Source of the DNA: Clostridium sulfidigenes
GTDB taxonomy: Bacteria > Bacillota > Clostridia > Clostridiales > Clostridiaceae
Reading direction: 5' to 3'
Assembly: GCF_000732635.1 (NCBI RefSeq)
Contig: NZ_JPMD01000035.1
Coordinates: 59,906-123,905, forward strand
Length of the DNA stretch: 64,000 bases
A program made the translations under genes and the position numbers. Shown in pieces: positions 45,083 to 54,418 of the stretch (position 1 is the first letter of the stretch; each line of letters opens with the position of its first letter). Below the pieces are notes generated by a model. That model saw only the letters and a list, made by a program, of their open reading frames with translations. It was not told the origin of the DNA and did no database searches.

Positions 45083-46129
45083 ATGGAAAATGTTAAGGTA
45101 GCAATTTGGGGCTTTGGAGCTATGGGAAGTGGAATGGCAAAAATGCTATTAACTAAAAAAGGTGTAGACATAATAGGGGTTTGTGATATGCACCCTGCTA
45201 GAGCCGGAAAAAGTATTTTTCAAGTTTTGGGAGTAGAAAGAGGAGATAGGGAAGATGTAATAATAAAAGCTAACATAGATGAAGTGTTAACAGAAAAATG
45301 CTGTGATATTTGTTTATGTGCAACAGATTCTTTCACAAAAAATGCTTTTCCAAAGTTGAAATCTGTACTTGAAAAGAAAATAAATGTTATTTCTACAGCA
45401 GAAGAAATGTCTTATCCTCAAGCTAAAAATCCTGAACTAGCTGCAGAGTTAAATAGAGTTGCAAAGGAAAATGGAGTTACAATTCTTGGAACAGGTATAA
45501 ATCCAGGATTAATCATGGATTTACTTGTTGTATGTTTAACAGGTTGTATGACTGAAGTAACTCATGTTGAAGCGAAGAGAGTAAATAGTTTATCACCATT
45601 TGGACCAGCTGTTATGGAAGAACAAGGAGTTGGGATGAAGATTGAAGATTTTAATGCAGGAGTTAAGGATGGAAGTTTAGCAGGACATGTTGGATTTATA
45701 GAATCTGTAAATATGATAGCTGATTCTATGGGCTGGAAAGTTGATAAGTTTGAACAACAAATGGCTCCAATAGTAACTACTGTAGATAGAAAGTCACCTT
45801 ATGGCTTTGCAGCTGCTGGAGATGTTGCAGGTGTTAATATGACAGGTCAAGGATATGTTGATGGAGAAGTAAAAATAGATATGATTCATCCACAGCAAAT
45901 AGAACCTGAAATGGAAGGTACATTTACTGGAGATTACATCACAATAAAAGGTATACCAGAAGTTAATATGTCAATTAAGCCAGAGGTTGATGGTGGACTT
46001 GGAACAATTGCTATGTGCGTTAATATGATTCCACATGTAATTAATGCAAATCCAGGATTAAAAACTATGATAGATTTACCAGTACCAAGGGCTATAATGG
46101 GAGACTTTAGAAATTTCATAGATAGATAA
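45083..46129 (+). CDS. ord: 2,4-diaminopentanoate dehydrogenase
   Basis: 348 residues. Opens with a Rossmann loop (AIWGFGAMGSGMAKMLL). Converts (2R,4S)-2,4-diaminopentanoate to 2-amino-4-oxopentanoate with NAD(P), releasing ammonia, in the oxidative branch of ornithine fermentation. Relatives are diaminopimelate and dihydrodipicolinate reductase-like enzymes. CGAGGGGG ribosome site. First gene after the sigma-54 promoter; the downstream ortAB and oraSE genes confirm the pathway. Confidence 0.93.
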   Translation: MENVKVAIWGFGAMGSGMAKMLLTKKGVDIIGVCDMHPARAGKSIFQVLGVERGDREDVIIKANIDEVLTEKCCDICLCATDSFTKNAFPKLKSVLEKKINVISTAEEMSYPQAKNPELAAELNRVAKENGVTILGTGINPGLIMDLLVVCLTGCMTEVTHVEAKRVNSLSPFGPAVMEEQGVGMKIEDFNAGVKDGSLAGHVGFIESVNMIADSMGWKVDKFEQQMAPIVTTVDRKSPYGFAAAGDVAGVNMTGQGYVDGEVKIDMIHPQQIEPEMEGTFTGDYITIKGIPEVNMSIKPEVDGGLGTIAMCVNMIPHVINANPGLKTMIDLPVPRAIMGDFRNFIDR

Positions 46130-46169
46130 ACTTATTTAATTATAGATATTTACTTCGGAGGTGAAGGTG

Positions 46170-46463
46170 TTGATTAAGAAGGGCACATTTATTGAAATAG
46201 AAACAGTAGTATTACAATGTGAGGATAGATCACCAGCAATTCCAGACGATACAAAGGAAACTCCACTTAAAATGTGGGTTAGGGGTTTCGTAAATTCAGA
46301 TTGTGAGCTGGGTGATGAAGTTGAAATCACTACAACTATTGGAAGAACTATGAGAGGTATAGCTAAGGTGGTAGAACCTTCATATTCTCATAATTTTGGT
46401 AGCTATGTAAGTGAAATAGCCTATATTGGAAAGCAAGCTAAGGAAATGATTTTCAATAAATAG
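46170..46463 (+). CDS. ortA: 2-amino-4-oxopentanoate thiolase, alpha subunit
   Basis: 97-residue small subunit of the thiolase that cleaves 2-amino-4-oxopentanoate with CoA to acetyl-CoA and alanine. Contains AKVVEPSYSHNFGSYVSEIA, typical of the family. The frame opens earlier, but GGAGGTGA (46157-46164) best serves the TTG at 46170; GTG 46161 lies on that site. Confidence 0.88.
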   Translation: MIKKGTFIEIETVVLQCEDRSPAIPDDTKETPLKMWVRGFVNSDCELGDEVEITTTIGRTMRGIAKVVEPSYSHNFGSYVSEIAYIGKQAKEMIFNK

Positions 46464-46487
46464 TTATACAGAAAGTAGGTGATTGAT

Positions 46488-47900
46488 ATGAATAAGTATG
46501 AAGAGGTTATGAGCAGAAAAAATCAAATTATGATTAAGTCTGTAGGAATGGATTTTGACAAATATGAAAAGGGAAGTATAGCTTTTGATTATGAAGCAAT
46601 GATGAGAGATATAGGATATTCCCTAAGTGATATTATGAAAATTCAACGAGAAGTGGGAGTTGGAAATACACCTCTCTTAGAATTAAGAAATATTACTGCC
46701 TTGGCAAGAAAGGTATCAAAGACTGGAAAAGCAGCTAGGATATTTGTTAAGGATGAAAGCTGTAATCCATCTGGAAGTTTTAAAGATAGAAGAGCATCCG
46801 TATCTGTGTATGATGCTAAGGAAAGAGGCTATAAGGGTGTTGCATCAGCTACTTCTGGAAATTATGGAGCAGCAGTAGCATCTCAAGCAGCTATGAAGGG
46901 ATTAAAATGCACCATAGTTCAAGAATGTTATGACTCTAAAAAAGTAGGACAACCAGAGATTCTTGAGAAGGGCAGAAAATGTGAATGGTTAGGGGCTGAA
47001 GTTTTACAATTAACAGTAGGACCAGAATTATTCTACACATATTTGCAGACTTTAGAAGAAACAGGTTTTTATAATGCATCCTTATATTCTGCTTATGGAA
47101 TAGCTGGAGTTGAAACTTTAGGTTATGAGATAGCTACAGAATGTAGAGAGAGATTTGGAAAGGATCCAGAAGCTGTAGTAATTACCCATGCAGGTGGTGG
47201 TAATGTTACTGGTACTGCAAGAGGACTTATAAAGGCAGGAGCAAATAATACAAAAGTTATTGGAGCTTCTGTAAATTTACAAGGTCTTCATATGGCAAGT
47301 GATAAAGCCTTTAATAGAAAATCCTTCACTACTGGACACACTGGATTTGGCATTCCATTCATGGTATGGCCAGATAGAAGTGACGTACCAAGAAGTGCAG
47401 CAAGACCTCTAAGATATTTAGATAGATATGTAACCTTGCCTCAAGGGGAAGTGTTCTACATGACTGAGCTTTTAGCACAGCTTGAAGGACTTGAAAGAGG
47501 ACCAGCTGGAAATACTTCTTTAGCAGCGGCCTTTGTCATAGCTCAAGAGATGGAGGATGATGCAATTTTAGTAGTTCAGGAGACTGAGTATACTGGTGCT
47601 GGAAAGCATATAGTTCCACAATTAACCTTTGCAAAGGAAAATGGAATTAAAGTGCTTAGAGGTAATCCAATGGATGAAGTTCCAGGAGAAAATATTATAC
47701 TTCCAGAGGATCCATCTTATTTGCAAATAGATAATAAAGAGCTAGATGATTATAGAAAATCACTAATTAAAAACACAGTAAAACTCTTAAAAGAAAAAGA
47801 AATTGGACAGGTAGATTTAGATTTCTTATGTGAGGAAACAAAATTTAGAAAAGAAACAGTAATAGATATTCTTAAAGAATTTGGGGTTAATGTGAAATAG
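46488..47900 (+). CDS. ortB: 2-amino-4-oxopentanoate thiolase, beta subunit
   Basis: 470-residue catalytic subunit of the pyridoxal phosphate dependent thiolase, with a threonine synthase-like fold. The cofactor lysine lies in NPSGSFKDRRA (about residues 97-107), and HAGGGNVTG is the phosphate-binding glycine loop. Start at ATG 46488 behind AGGTGA; the earlier in-frame GTG overlaps that site. Confidence 0.92.
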   Translation: MNKYEEVMSRKNQIMIKSVGMDFDKYEKGSIAFDYEAMMRDIGYSLSDIMKIQREVGVGNTPLLELRNITALARKVSKTGKAARIFVKDESCNPSGSFKDRRASVSVYDAKERGYKGVASATSGNYGAAVASQAAMKGLKCTIVQECYDSKKVGQPEILEKGRKCEWLGAEVLQLTVGPELFYTYLQTLEETGFYNASLYSAYGIAGVETLGYEIATECRERFGKDPEAVVITHAGGGNVTGTARGLIKAGANNTKVIGASVNLQGLHMASDKAFNRKSFTTGHTGFGIPFMVWPDRSDVPRSAARPLRYLDRYVTLPQGEVFYMTELLAQLEGLERGPAGNTSLAAAFVIAQEMEDDAILVVQETEYTGAGKHIVPQLTFAKENGIKVLRGNPMDEVPGENIILPEDPSYLQIDNKELDDYRKSLIKNTVKLLKEKEIGQVDLDFLCEETKFRKETVIDILKEFGVNVK

Positions 47901-47972
47901 GGTTAATAAGTAAATAGGGTAAAGATAAATAATGTGTGAAATAATAAAAAAACCATTAGGGGGAGAGAAGTA

Positions 47973-48332
47973 GTGAAAAGAGAAGACGATTTTGAAATAA
48001 GAAGAAAACATTTAGAAAGTTTAAGTGATGAAGAATTATATGAAAGGTTTTGGAAATTGACAGAAGAAATAGTAAATCCTATGGTGGATTTAGCATATGG
48101 AAATACCTCATCCTCTATAGAAAGGTCAGTACTTCTTAGAATGGGCTTTTCAAGCATAGAATCTCAAGCTATAGTTCAAGAAGGCTTAAAAGCAGGACTT
48201 CTTGGAAAAGGTATGGGAAACGTAGTTTTAAAATATGCAAAATTAAAGAGTGTGCCATATTTAGAAGCTGGTAGAGAACTTGGAGAAGGAAAAGGCTGGA
48301 ATGAAGTAACTAATTTGTTTGTGGGGGGATAA
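47973..48332 (+). CDS. oraS: D-ornithine 4,5-aminomutase, small (S) subunit
   Basis: 119 residues. Small subunit of the adenosylcobalamin and pyridoxal phosphate dependent aminomutase that moves the terminal amino group of D-ornithine to C4. Contains SIERSVLLRMGFSSIEAQ-like text (here SIESQAI) and a helical, charged body. The start is GTG 47973 behind GGGGAGAG. oraE follows three bases later. Confidence 0.92.
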   Translation: MKREDDFEIRRKHLESLSDEELYERFWKLTEEIVNPMVDLAYGNTSSSIERSVLLRMGFSSIESQAIVQEGLKAGLLGKGMGNVVLKYAKLKSVPYLEAGRELGEGKGWNEVTNLFVGG

Positions 48333-48335
48333 ATA

Positions 48336-50516
48336 ATGCTAGATATAAATAAGAAAATAGATGTAGCAGAAATACTTAAGGACTTAGATAAGTATGAACC
48401 TAAAAGAAGAGGTTGGCATTGGAGAGAAGAATATAAAGAGCCAATGGGAGAGTTTGAATATAAGGAGATATCAAAACCCCTAAAAAATAGTAAAGCACTT
48501 CCATCAGCAACTAGCTTTGCTAATATAGACCCTCAACCAAAAGCTGTAATAACTTCAGAAATAGCTTCAGGAAGATTTGAAGATGATATTAGAAGAATGA
48601 GAATGGCAGCTTGGCATGGTGCAGATCATATAATGGTTATAAGAACATCAGGACAAAGTCACTATGATAGTTTAATTGAAGGAAGTCCAGAAGGAACTGG
48701 AGGAGTTCCAATAACTAGAAAAGAAGTTAGAGCTACAAGAAAAGCTCTTGATATGATAGAGGAAGAAGTAGGAAGACCAATAAATTTCCACTCCTATGTA
48801 TCAGGGGTCGCAGGTCCAGATATTGCTGTAATGTTTGCAGAGGAAGGAATAAATGGAGCTCACCAGGATCCTCAATATAATGTACTTTACAGAAACATAA
48901 ATATGGTTAGATCCTTCGTTGATGCAGCAGTAGCAAAACATATAATGGCATGGGCTGATATTTTACAAATAGATGGAGCACATAATGCAAACGCAACTGC
49001 AATGAAGGGTTATAAGGTAATGCCTGAACTTATGGTTCAACATGCTATAAATTCAAAATTCTCTGAGAAGGTTGGTATGAAACAAAGCAATATATCACTA
49101 TCTACAGTACCACCAACAGCACCACCAGCTCCATGTTTAAGATATGATTTACCTTATGCTGTAGCACTTAGAGACTTATTTAAAAACTATAAAATGAGAG
49201 CACAGATGAACACAAAATACATGGCATCTTGTACTAGAGAAGCTACAGTAACCCATTCACTAAACTTGTTAATATCTGAACTTACTTCAGCAGATATTCA
49301 AAGTACAATCACTCCTGATGAAGGAAGAAATGTACCTTGGCATTATAATAATATCCATGCTGTAAATACAGCTAAGCAAGCTTTAATTGGTATGGATGGC
49401 TTAATGGATATGATAGAGCTTAAAAAGGATGGATATCTTCCAGAGAAGGTTAGAGAACTTAAGGAAAGAGCAGTATTATTCCTAGAGGAAATGATTGAAA
49501 ATGGTGGATACTTCAAAGCTGTAGAAGATGGATTCTTTGTAGATTCAGGAGAATATCCAGAAAGAAATAGTGATGGTATTGTAAGAAAGATAGATGGAGG
49601 TATTGCTGTTGATACAGTAGTTCCAAGAGATAAAGAATACTTTGCTCCAGTATGTGCTCACTTTGGATATAATAATGTTCCAGAAGAATATAACAAACCA
49701 TGCGATGCAATAGATGAATGTACATTATGTAATCATAGCAAAATAGTTTATATAGATGAACTTGATGAAGAAGATAATGTTAATGTAAGAATGGCTAAAA
49801 ATAGTAAAGAGGAAGGAACTATAATTCCAGAAGTAGAGTGGAAGAACGATGGATATGTATCTACAACATTATTCCTAACTGAAGAGGAAAATATAGCAGA
49901 GGCTGCAGCCCTTGAAATAGGAAGACGAATGAATTTAACTGATGTAGAAGTTATTCATAAACAAGTTATGCAAGATGCAGAAGGTACTTTAGTAGAAATC
50001 AAAGGTAGAGTAAGCTTTGCAATTAAAAAAGATGAACTTAAGATTCCAGAAAAGCAAGAGCTTTTACCAGATGATGTAATGAGAGATTACGTTAAGAATA
50101 ATCCTATTAGAGTGGTAGCTGCTACTGTTGGAGAAGATGAACATTCTGTTGGGCTAAGAGAAATTATAGATATTAAGCATGGTGGTATTGAAAGATATGG
50201 TATAGATGTAGTATATCTTGGAACTTCTTGTCCAGTAGAAAAATTAATAGATGCAGCTATTGAAACAAAGGCTCAAGCTATAATAATGAGTACTATTATC
50301 ACTCACAATGATGTACACACTAAGAACATGCAAAAGATTCATGACCTATGCATAGAAAAAGGTGTAAGAGACAAATTCATAATAGCTTGTGGAGGAACTC
50401 AAGTAACTAATGAGATTGCTGTAGCTAATGGTATGGATGCAGGCTTTGGTAGAGGAACTCATGGAAATAATGTTGCCTCCTTTATCATTGAAACCTTAAT
50501 GAAAAAAGAACAATAA
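48336..50516 (+). CDS. oraE: D-ornithine 4,5-aminomutase, large (E) subunit
   Basis: 726 residues. An N-terminal TIM-barrel-like catalytic region (about 1-560) is followed by a cobalamin-binding Rossmann domain (about 590-726) with the base-off motif EDEHSVGLREI (His as cobalt ligand) and the GTSCPVE and ACGGTQVTN stretches. It completes the aminomutase with OraS. No cobalamin riboswitch was seen upstream. Confidence 0.96.
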   Translation: MLDINKKIDVAEILKDLDKYEPKRRGWHWREEYKEPMGEFEYKEISKPLKNSKALPSATSFANIDPQPKAVITSEIASGRFEDDIRRMRMAAWHGADHIMVIRTSGQSHYDSLIEGSPEGTGGVPITRKEVRATRKALDMIEEEVGRPINFHSYVSGVAGPDIAVMFAEEGINGAHQDPQYNVLYRNINMVRSFVDAAVAKHIMAWADILQIDGAHNANATAMKGYKVMPELMVQHAINSKFSEKVGMKQSNISLSTVPPTAPPAPCLRYDLPYAVALRDLFKNYKMRAQMNTKYMASCTREATVTHSLNLLISELTSADIQSTITPDEGRNVPWHYNNIHAVNTAKQALIGMDGLMDMIELKKDGYLPEKVRELKERAVLFLEEMIENGGYFKAVEDGFFVDSGEYPERNSDGIVRKIDGGIAVDTVVPRDKEYFAPVCAHFGYNNVPEEYNKPCDAIDECTLCNHSKIVYIDELDEEDNVNVRMAKNSKEEGTIIPEVEWKNDGYVSTTLFLTEEENIAEAAALEIGRRMNLTDVEVIHKQVMQDAEGTLVEIKGRVSFAIKKDELKIPEKQELLPDDVMRDYVKNNPIRVVAATVGEDEHSVGLREIIDIKHGGIERYGIDVVYLGTSCPVEKLIDAAIETKAQAIIMSTIITHNDVHTKNMQKIHDLCIEKGVRDKFIIACGGTQVTNEIAVANGMDAGFGRGTHGNNVASFIIETLMKKEQ

Positions 50517-50587
50517 TAATTTCAAGATTTATTATTAGATAAACTAGATTAAATAATAAAAAATATATGATATTTATATAAAGTACT

Positions 50588-50662
50588 GGGGGTGTCTCAA
50601 ATAATTAAACTAAGTTTACCTTAAGGATAGATTAATACTTAGTAAAATTTTGAGGTATCCCC
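50588..50662 (+). other. long-range RNA hairpin between oraE and the MutL-like gene
   Basis: GGGGGTGTCTCAAA (50588-50601) can pair over all 14 bases (three G-U) with TTTGAGGTATCCCC (50649-50662) around a 47-base loop. No long T run follows. It could process, stabilise or attenuate the long operon RNA. Confidence 0.55.
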
Positions 50663-50682
50663 TTTAAACTAGGAGGGAAGCT

Positions 50683-52011
50683 ATGAGAGTTGAATATTTA
50701 ATAGCGGAAATCGGAAGTACAACCACTGTAGTAACAGCCTTTAATTTTAAAAAAGGAGTTGAGGTTGTAGGACAAGGTAAGGCCTTTACTTCTGTTTTAC
50801 AAGGTGATGTAACTATTGGACTTAGAAATGCAATTAATGAAATGGAGGAACAGCTAGGAGAATCCATTGAATATGACAGAATGATAGGTACTAGTAGCGC
50901 CGCAGGAGGATTAAAAATAACTGTTCATGGATTAGTACAAGATATGACAGTTAAAGCTGCAAAGGAAGCAGCCCTAGGTGCAGGCGGAATTATAAAAATG
51001 GTTACAGCAGGTAGGCTTAGAAGAACGGATATTAAAAAAATAAAAGAAATAAATCCTAATCTTATAATGATTGCAGGTGGTACAGACTATGGAGAGAGAG
51101 AAACTGCCTTAGACAATGCTGAGATTATAAGAGATGCTGAGCTGAATATCCCTGTAGTTTATTGTGGTAATATAGCTAACCAAGAGGAAATAAAAGAGAT
51201 TTTTGAAGGTAGAGAACTTTATGTAATAGATAATGTATATCCTAGGGTAGATGAACTAAATGTGGAGCCTGCTAGGGGGATAATTCAAGATGCTTTTGAA
51301 GTAAATATTGTTAAAGCCGGTGGTATGGATAAAATTAAGGAAATGGTGGATGGAGCTATAATGCCAACTCCTGGAGCTGTAATGGAAGCTACAAAGTTAC
51401 TCTATGAAATAATCGGTGATGTAATAGTGGTGGATGTTGGAGGAGCTACTACAGATGTTCATTCCGTAACAGAAGGTAGTGTGGAAATTTTAGATATATT
51501 AGTCACTCCAGAACCAAAAGCAAAGCGTACCGTAGAAGGTGATTTAGGGGTATATGTAAATAGAGAAAATGTATTAGAACTTTTACAATATCACGAGTTA
51601 GAAGGAAGAACTAAGGATAGTATAAGTAGTTTCATTAAGCCTATTCCAACTACAGAAGAAGAGAAATATTGGAGTAGGGTCCTTGCTCAAAAGGCTGTAA
51701 ACACTGCCATAGATAGACATGTAGGGCAAATTAAAAGAGTATACAATTCAGGAAGAAAGTTTAGTGCCTATGGAAAGGATTTATCAATGGTTAAATATAT
51801 CATAGGTACAGGGGGTGCTCTAACTAGGTTAGGTAAAGGCAAGGAAATGCTAGAGAGTATAAAGGATGTTAAGGGAGACATTACTATGCGTCCCACAAAA
51901 GAGGCAAAGGTACTCCTAGATAATATGTATATCATGGCCTGTGCTGGAGTTTTAAGTAGAGAAAATAAAGAAGCTGCAATAGAATTGCTTAAAGCTAGTT
52001 TAAATTTATAA
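50683..52011 (+). CDS. MutL/GlmL-like ornithine degradation protein
   Basis: 442 residues of the ASKHA-type MutL/GlmL family, which accompany cobalamin-dependent mutases. Phosphate-binding segments are seen in EIGSTTTVVTAF (N-terminus) and VVDVGGATTDVHSV (about 245-258), and IGTGGALTRLGKG near the C-terminus. It probably helps maintain or reactivate the B12 enzyme OraSE. AGGAGGG start after the hairpin. Confidence 0.88.
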   Translation: MRVEYLIAEIGSTTTVVTAFNFKKGVEVVGQGKAFTSVLQGDVTIGLRNAINEMEEQLGESIEYDRMIGTSSAAGGLKITVHGLVQDMTVKAAKEAALGAGGIIKMVTAGRLRRTDIKKIKEINPNLIMIAGGTDYGERETALDNAEIIRDAELNIPVVYCGNIANQEEIKEIFEGRELYVIDNVYPRVDELNVEPARGIIQDAFEVNIVKAGGMDKIKEMVDGAIMPTPGAVMEATKLLYEIIGDVIVVDVGGATTDVHSVTEGSVEILDILVTPEPKAKRTVEGDLGVYVNRENVLELLQYHELEGRTKDSISSFIKPIPTTEEEKYWSRVLAQKAVNTAIDRHVGQIKRVYNSGRKFSAYGKDLSMVKYIIGTGGALTRLGKGKEMLESIKDVKGDITMRPTKEAKVLLDNMYIMACAGVLSRENKEAAIELLKASLNL

Positions 52012-52056
52012 TGACAAATTAGATTTTTAGTTTCTGTAAAGGAGGAGAGTTAGAGA

Positions 52057-53211
52057 ATGGAAAAATGTTATTCAGAAGTAGAATTAAATCAAGAAAATTT
52101 AACTTATAATATTGCCCTTGAACAAGAGTTATGGAAAGAAGAAGTAAAGGATAGATATCCTAGAATTGAAATTGATTTAAATAAATTAACCTATAATACT
52201 AAATTTTTATTAAATATGTGTAATGGAAAAATGATAGACATCGCTGTAGTAACTAAGGTGTTTTGTTCACACCCCGATATAGTTCAAGGTGTTTTAGATG
52301 CAGGGGTAAAAACCATAGGAGATTCAAGAGTGGCTAATTTAAAAAAGATAGCAAATTTAAATTGTGAAAAGCTACTTCTTAGAATTCCAGCTCTTAGTGA
52401 AGTAAGAGAAGTAATCATGTATAGTGATATTTCCCTTAATTCAGAGATAGATACAATTAAGGCATTATCAAAGGAAGCTATAAGAGCTAAGAAAACTCAT
52501 AAAATAATTTTAATGGTGGATTTGGGAGATTTAAGGGAAGGTGTTTTAGAGAAGGATGTACTAGAAATGTCCAGGGAAATTATTAAATTGCCTAATATAA
52601 AGCTTATGGGGATAGGAACAAATTTAACTTGCTATGGAGGAGTAATACCTGATGAAGTAAATTTAGGAAGGTTGCTAGAAATAAAAAACACCATAGAAGA
52701 AGAATTAAATATTAAGATACCTATAGTATCAGGAGGAAATTCTAGTAGTTTATATATGGTAATGAATAAAACTATTCCAGAAGGAATTAATAATTTAAGA
52801 CTTGGTGAATCAGTGGTTTTAGGAAGAGAAACTGCTTATGGAAGAGATATTCCAGGAATGTTTAAAGATGTGTTTACCTTAAAGGGTGAAATTATAGAAA
52901 TTAAGGATAAGCCATCTGTACCAATAGGAAATATTGGAATGGATGCCTTTGGAGAGGTTCCAACCTTTAAGGATAGAGGAACAATAAAAAGAGCTATAAT
53001 TTCAATGGGAAGACAAGATGTAAAAATTGATGGAATAACTCCTAGAGATGAAAAAATAATAATATTAGGTGGCAGTAGTGATCATCTTTTATTAGATGTA
53101 ACGGAAAGTGAAGCAGACTACAAAGTTGGTGATATAATTTCCTTTGATGTAGATTATGGAGCATTATTATCTTCAATGACCTCCTCCTATATAAATAAGT
53201 GTATAATGTAA
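52057..53211 (+). CDS. orr: ornithine racemase
   Basis: 384 residues. Alanine racemase-like pyridoxal phosphate enzyme that supplies D-ornithine for the aminomutase. The barrel begins with RYPRIEIDLNKLTYNTKF, and the cofactor lysine is in IAVVTKVFCSHP (about residue 68). The C-terminal beta domain has IPIGNIGMDAFGE-like text. AAGGAGGAG start, 45 bases after the previous gene. Confidence 0.93.
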   Translation: MEKCYSEVELNQENLTYNIALEQELWKEEVKDRYPRIEIDLNKLTYNTKFLLNMCNGKMIDIAVVTKVFCSHPDIVQGVLDAGVKTIGDSRVANLKKIANLNCEKLLLRIPALSEVREVIMYSDISLNSEIDTIKALSKEAIRAKKTHKIILMVDLGDLREGVLEKDVLEMSREIIKLPNIKLMGIGTNLTCYGGVIPDEVNLGRLLEIKNTIEEELNIKIPIVSGGNSSSLYMVMNKTIPEGINNLRLGESVVLGRETAYGRDIPGMFKDVFTLKGEIIEIKDKPSVPIGNIGMDAFGEVPTFKDRGTIKRAIISMGRQDVKIDGITPRDEKIIILGGSSDHLLLDVTESEADYKVGDIISFDVDYGALLSSMTSSYINKCIM

Positions 53212-53241
53212 ATAAAAAAATAATTTTAAGGAGAGATTTAA

Positions 53242-53751
53242 ATGGTTGATTTTAAATTATTTACTGAAGACTTAAATGTAGCAATAAGGAATCTGCATGA
53301 AAAAGGTGCCTTTTTAACTGTAAAGGCTGGAGATGAAGTTAATACTATGACAATAGGTTGGGGAAATGTTGGCTTCCAATGGGGAAAACCTATATTTACA
53401 GTACTAGTGAGAAAGCATAGACATACCTTTTCTATTATAGAAAAAGCTGATAACTTTACTGTAACAATTCCTCTTGATGATAGCTTAAAGGAGGAAATTA
53501 AATTCTGTGGTACTAAATCAGGAAGAGATTATGATAAATTTAAGGAATGTAATTTAAAACTAATTCCAGCTAAAACTGTAGATACTCCAATAATAGAAAA
53601 ATCTAATGTATTGACTTATGAATGTAAAATAGTTTATAAACAAGAAATGAATCCAGAGTTTTTATCTGATTCAATAAAGAGCTCAAGCTATCCAGCAGAG
53701 GACTATCATGTATTATATGTAGGTGAAGTAGAAGCTTGCTATAAACTATAA
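53242..53751 (+). CDS. flavin reductase family protein
   Basis: 169 residues with the flavin-binding fold of FMN-binding split-barrel proteins (AFLTVKAGDEVNTMTIGWGN, later FTVTIPLDD and EIKFCGTKSGRDYDK). It may supply reduced flavin or be an electron carrier for the fermentation. Last gene of the operon, AAGGAGAG start. Confidence 0.85.
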   Translation: MVDFKLFTEDLNVAIRNLHEKGAFLTVKAGDEVNTMTIGWGNVGFQWGKPIFTVLVRKHRHTFSIIEKADNFTVTIPLDDSLKEEIKFCGTKSGRDYDKFKECNLKLIPAKTVDTPIIEKSNVLTYECKIVYKQEMNPEFLSDSIKSSSYPAEDYHVLYVGEVEACYKL

Positions 53752-53772
53752 AACTGTATTTTAAATTGAATT

Positions 53773-53813
53773 AATAGCTTCCTATATAAATATTTGTATA
53801 GGAAGCTATTTTT
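53773..53813 (+). terminator. terminator of the ornithine operon
   Basis: AATAGCTTCCTATA (53773-53786) pairs with TATAGGAAGCTATT (53797-53810), followed by a T run. Confidence 0.9.
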
Positions 53814-53828
53814 ATATAGAACTATAAA

Positions 53829-53897
53829 AATAGTTAACTATGAAGCTATAAAACTATATAACTAGTTAACTATTTGTTCTATTCATGCGGGTTTCAG
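53829..53897 (-). ncRNA. candidate small RNA element, copy B
   Basis: Read on the minus strand, CTGAAACCCGCATG (53897-53884) is identical to copy A at 10646 and continues with a similar AATAGAACAA. It is followed by a perfect 12-pair stem (AATAGTTAACTA with TAGTTAACTATT) and then five T, a good intrinsic terminator. The conserved head and structured tail with no reading frame suggest a small RNA. Confidence 0.5.
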
Positions 53898-53979
53898 GGG
53901 TTTACTATATAATACCAGCAAAAAATAATACCAGTGAAAACACACTGAAAGTTCAAGGATTATTAAGCCATTTTTATAA

Positions 53980-54246
53980 TTATAAACTGCTAAAATAAGT
54001 TAATATAGCTATTTGTATAACAAGGATAAGAGGAATACCAATAGTGAATTTTTTATGCTTAGTTTTATGTCTAAAAGTGCTCATACCAGCTAACATACCA
54101 ATGGAACCTCCTATTATAGATATACATATAAGAGCTTTTTCACTAACCCTCCATTGTCTTTTTATAGCCTTCCTTTTATCTATTAACATTATAAAAAATC
54201 CAATAAGGTTTATTACTACTAAATATAAAATAAGATTATTAAACAT
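53980..54246 (-). CDS. DUF1294 membrane protein
   Basis: 88 residues with three hydrophobic helices and the family pattern: a first helix, MLIDKRKAIKRQWRVSE, then GGSIGMLAGMSTFRHKTKHKKF and a last helix. Function unknown. AGGAGGTC-like site upstream on the minus strand. Confidence 0.88.
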   Translation of the reverse strand: MFNNLILYLVVINLIGFFIMLIDKRKAIKRQWRVSEKALICISIIGGSIGMLAGMSTFRHKTKHKKFTIGIPLILVIQIAILTYFSSL

Positions 54247-54418
54247 AAGACCTCCTAAAGTATTTATATATTTAATTTATATTATATAAAAATAAAAAGC
54301 AATAAGGATATATTTAATTTAAGTTCAAAAATAAAAAATAAAATAATAATTAAAAACCAAAGAAAATAGAGTATAATTAGTATGGAATTTAATTTTTTTA
54401 TGTATGGGGGATAATTTA

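Noticed and set aside
47901..48335. possible cobalamin riboswitch before the B12-dependent aminomutase genes
   Set aside because: The spacer before oraS is only 72 bases and contains no B12-box-like sequence.
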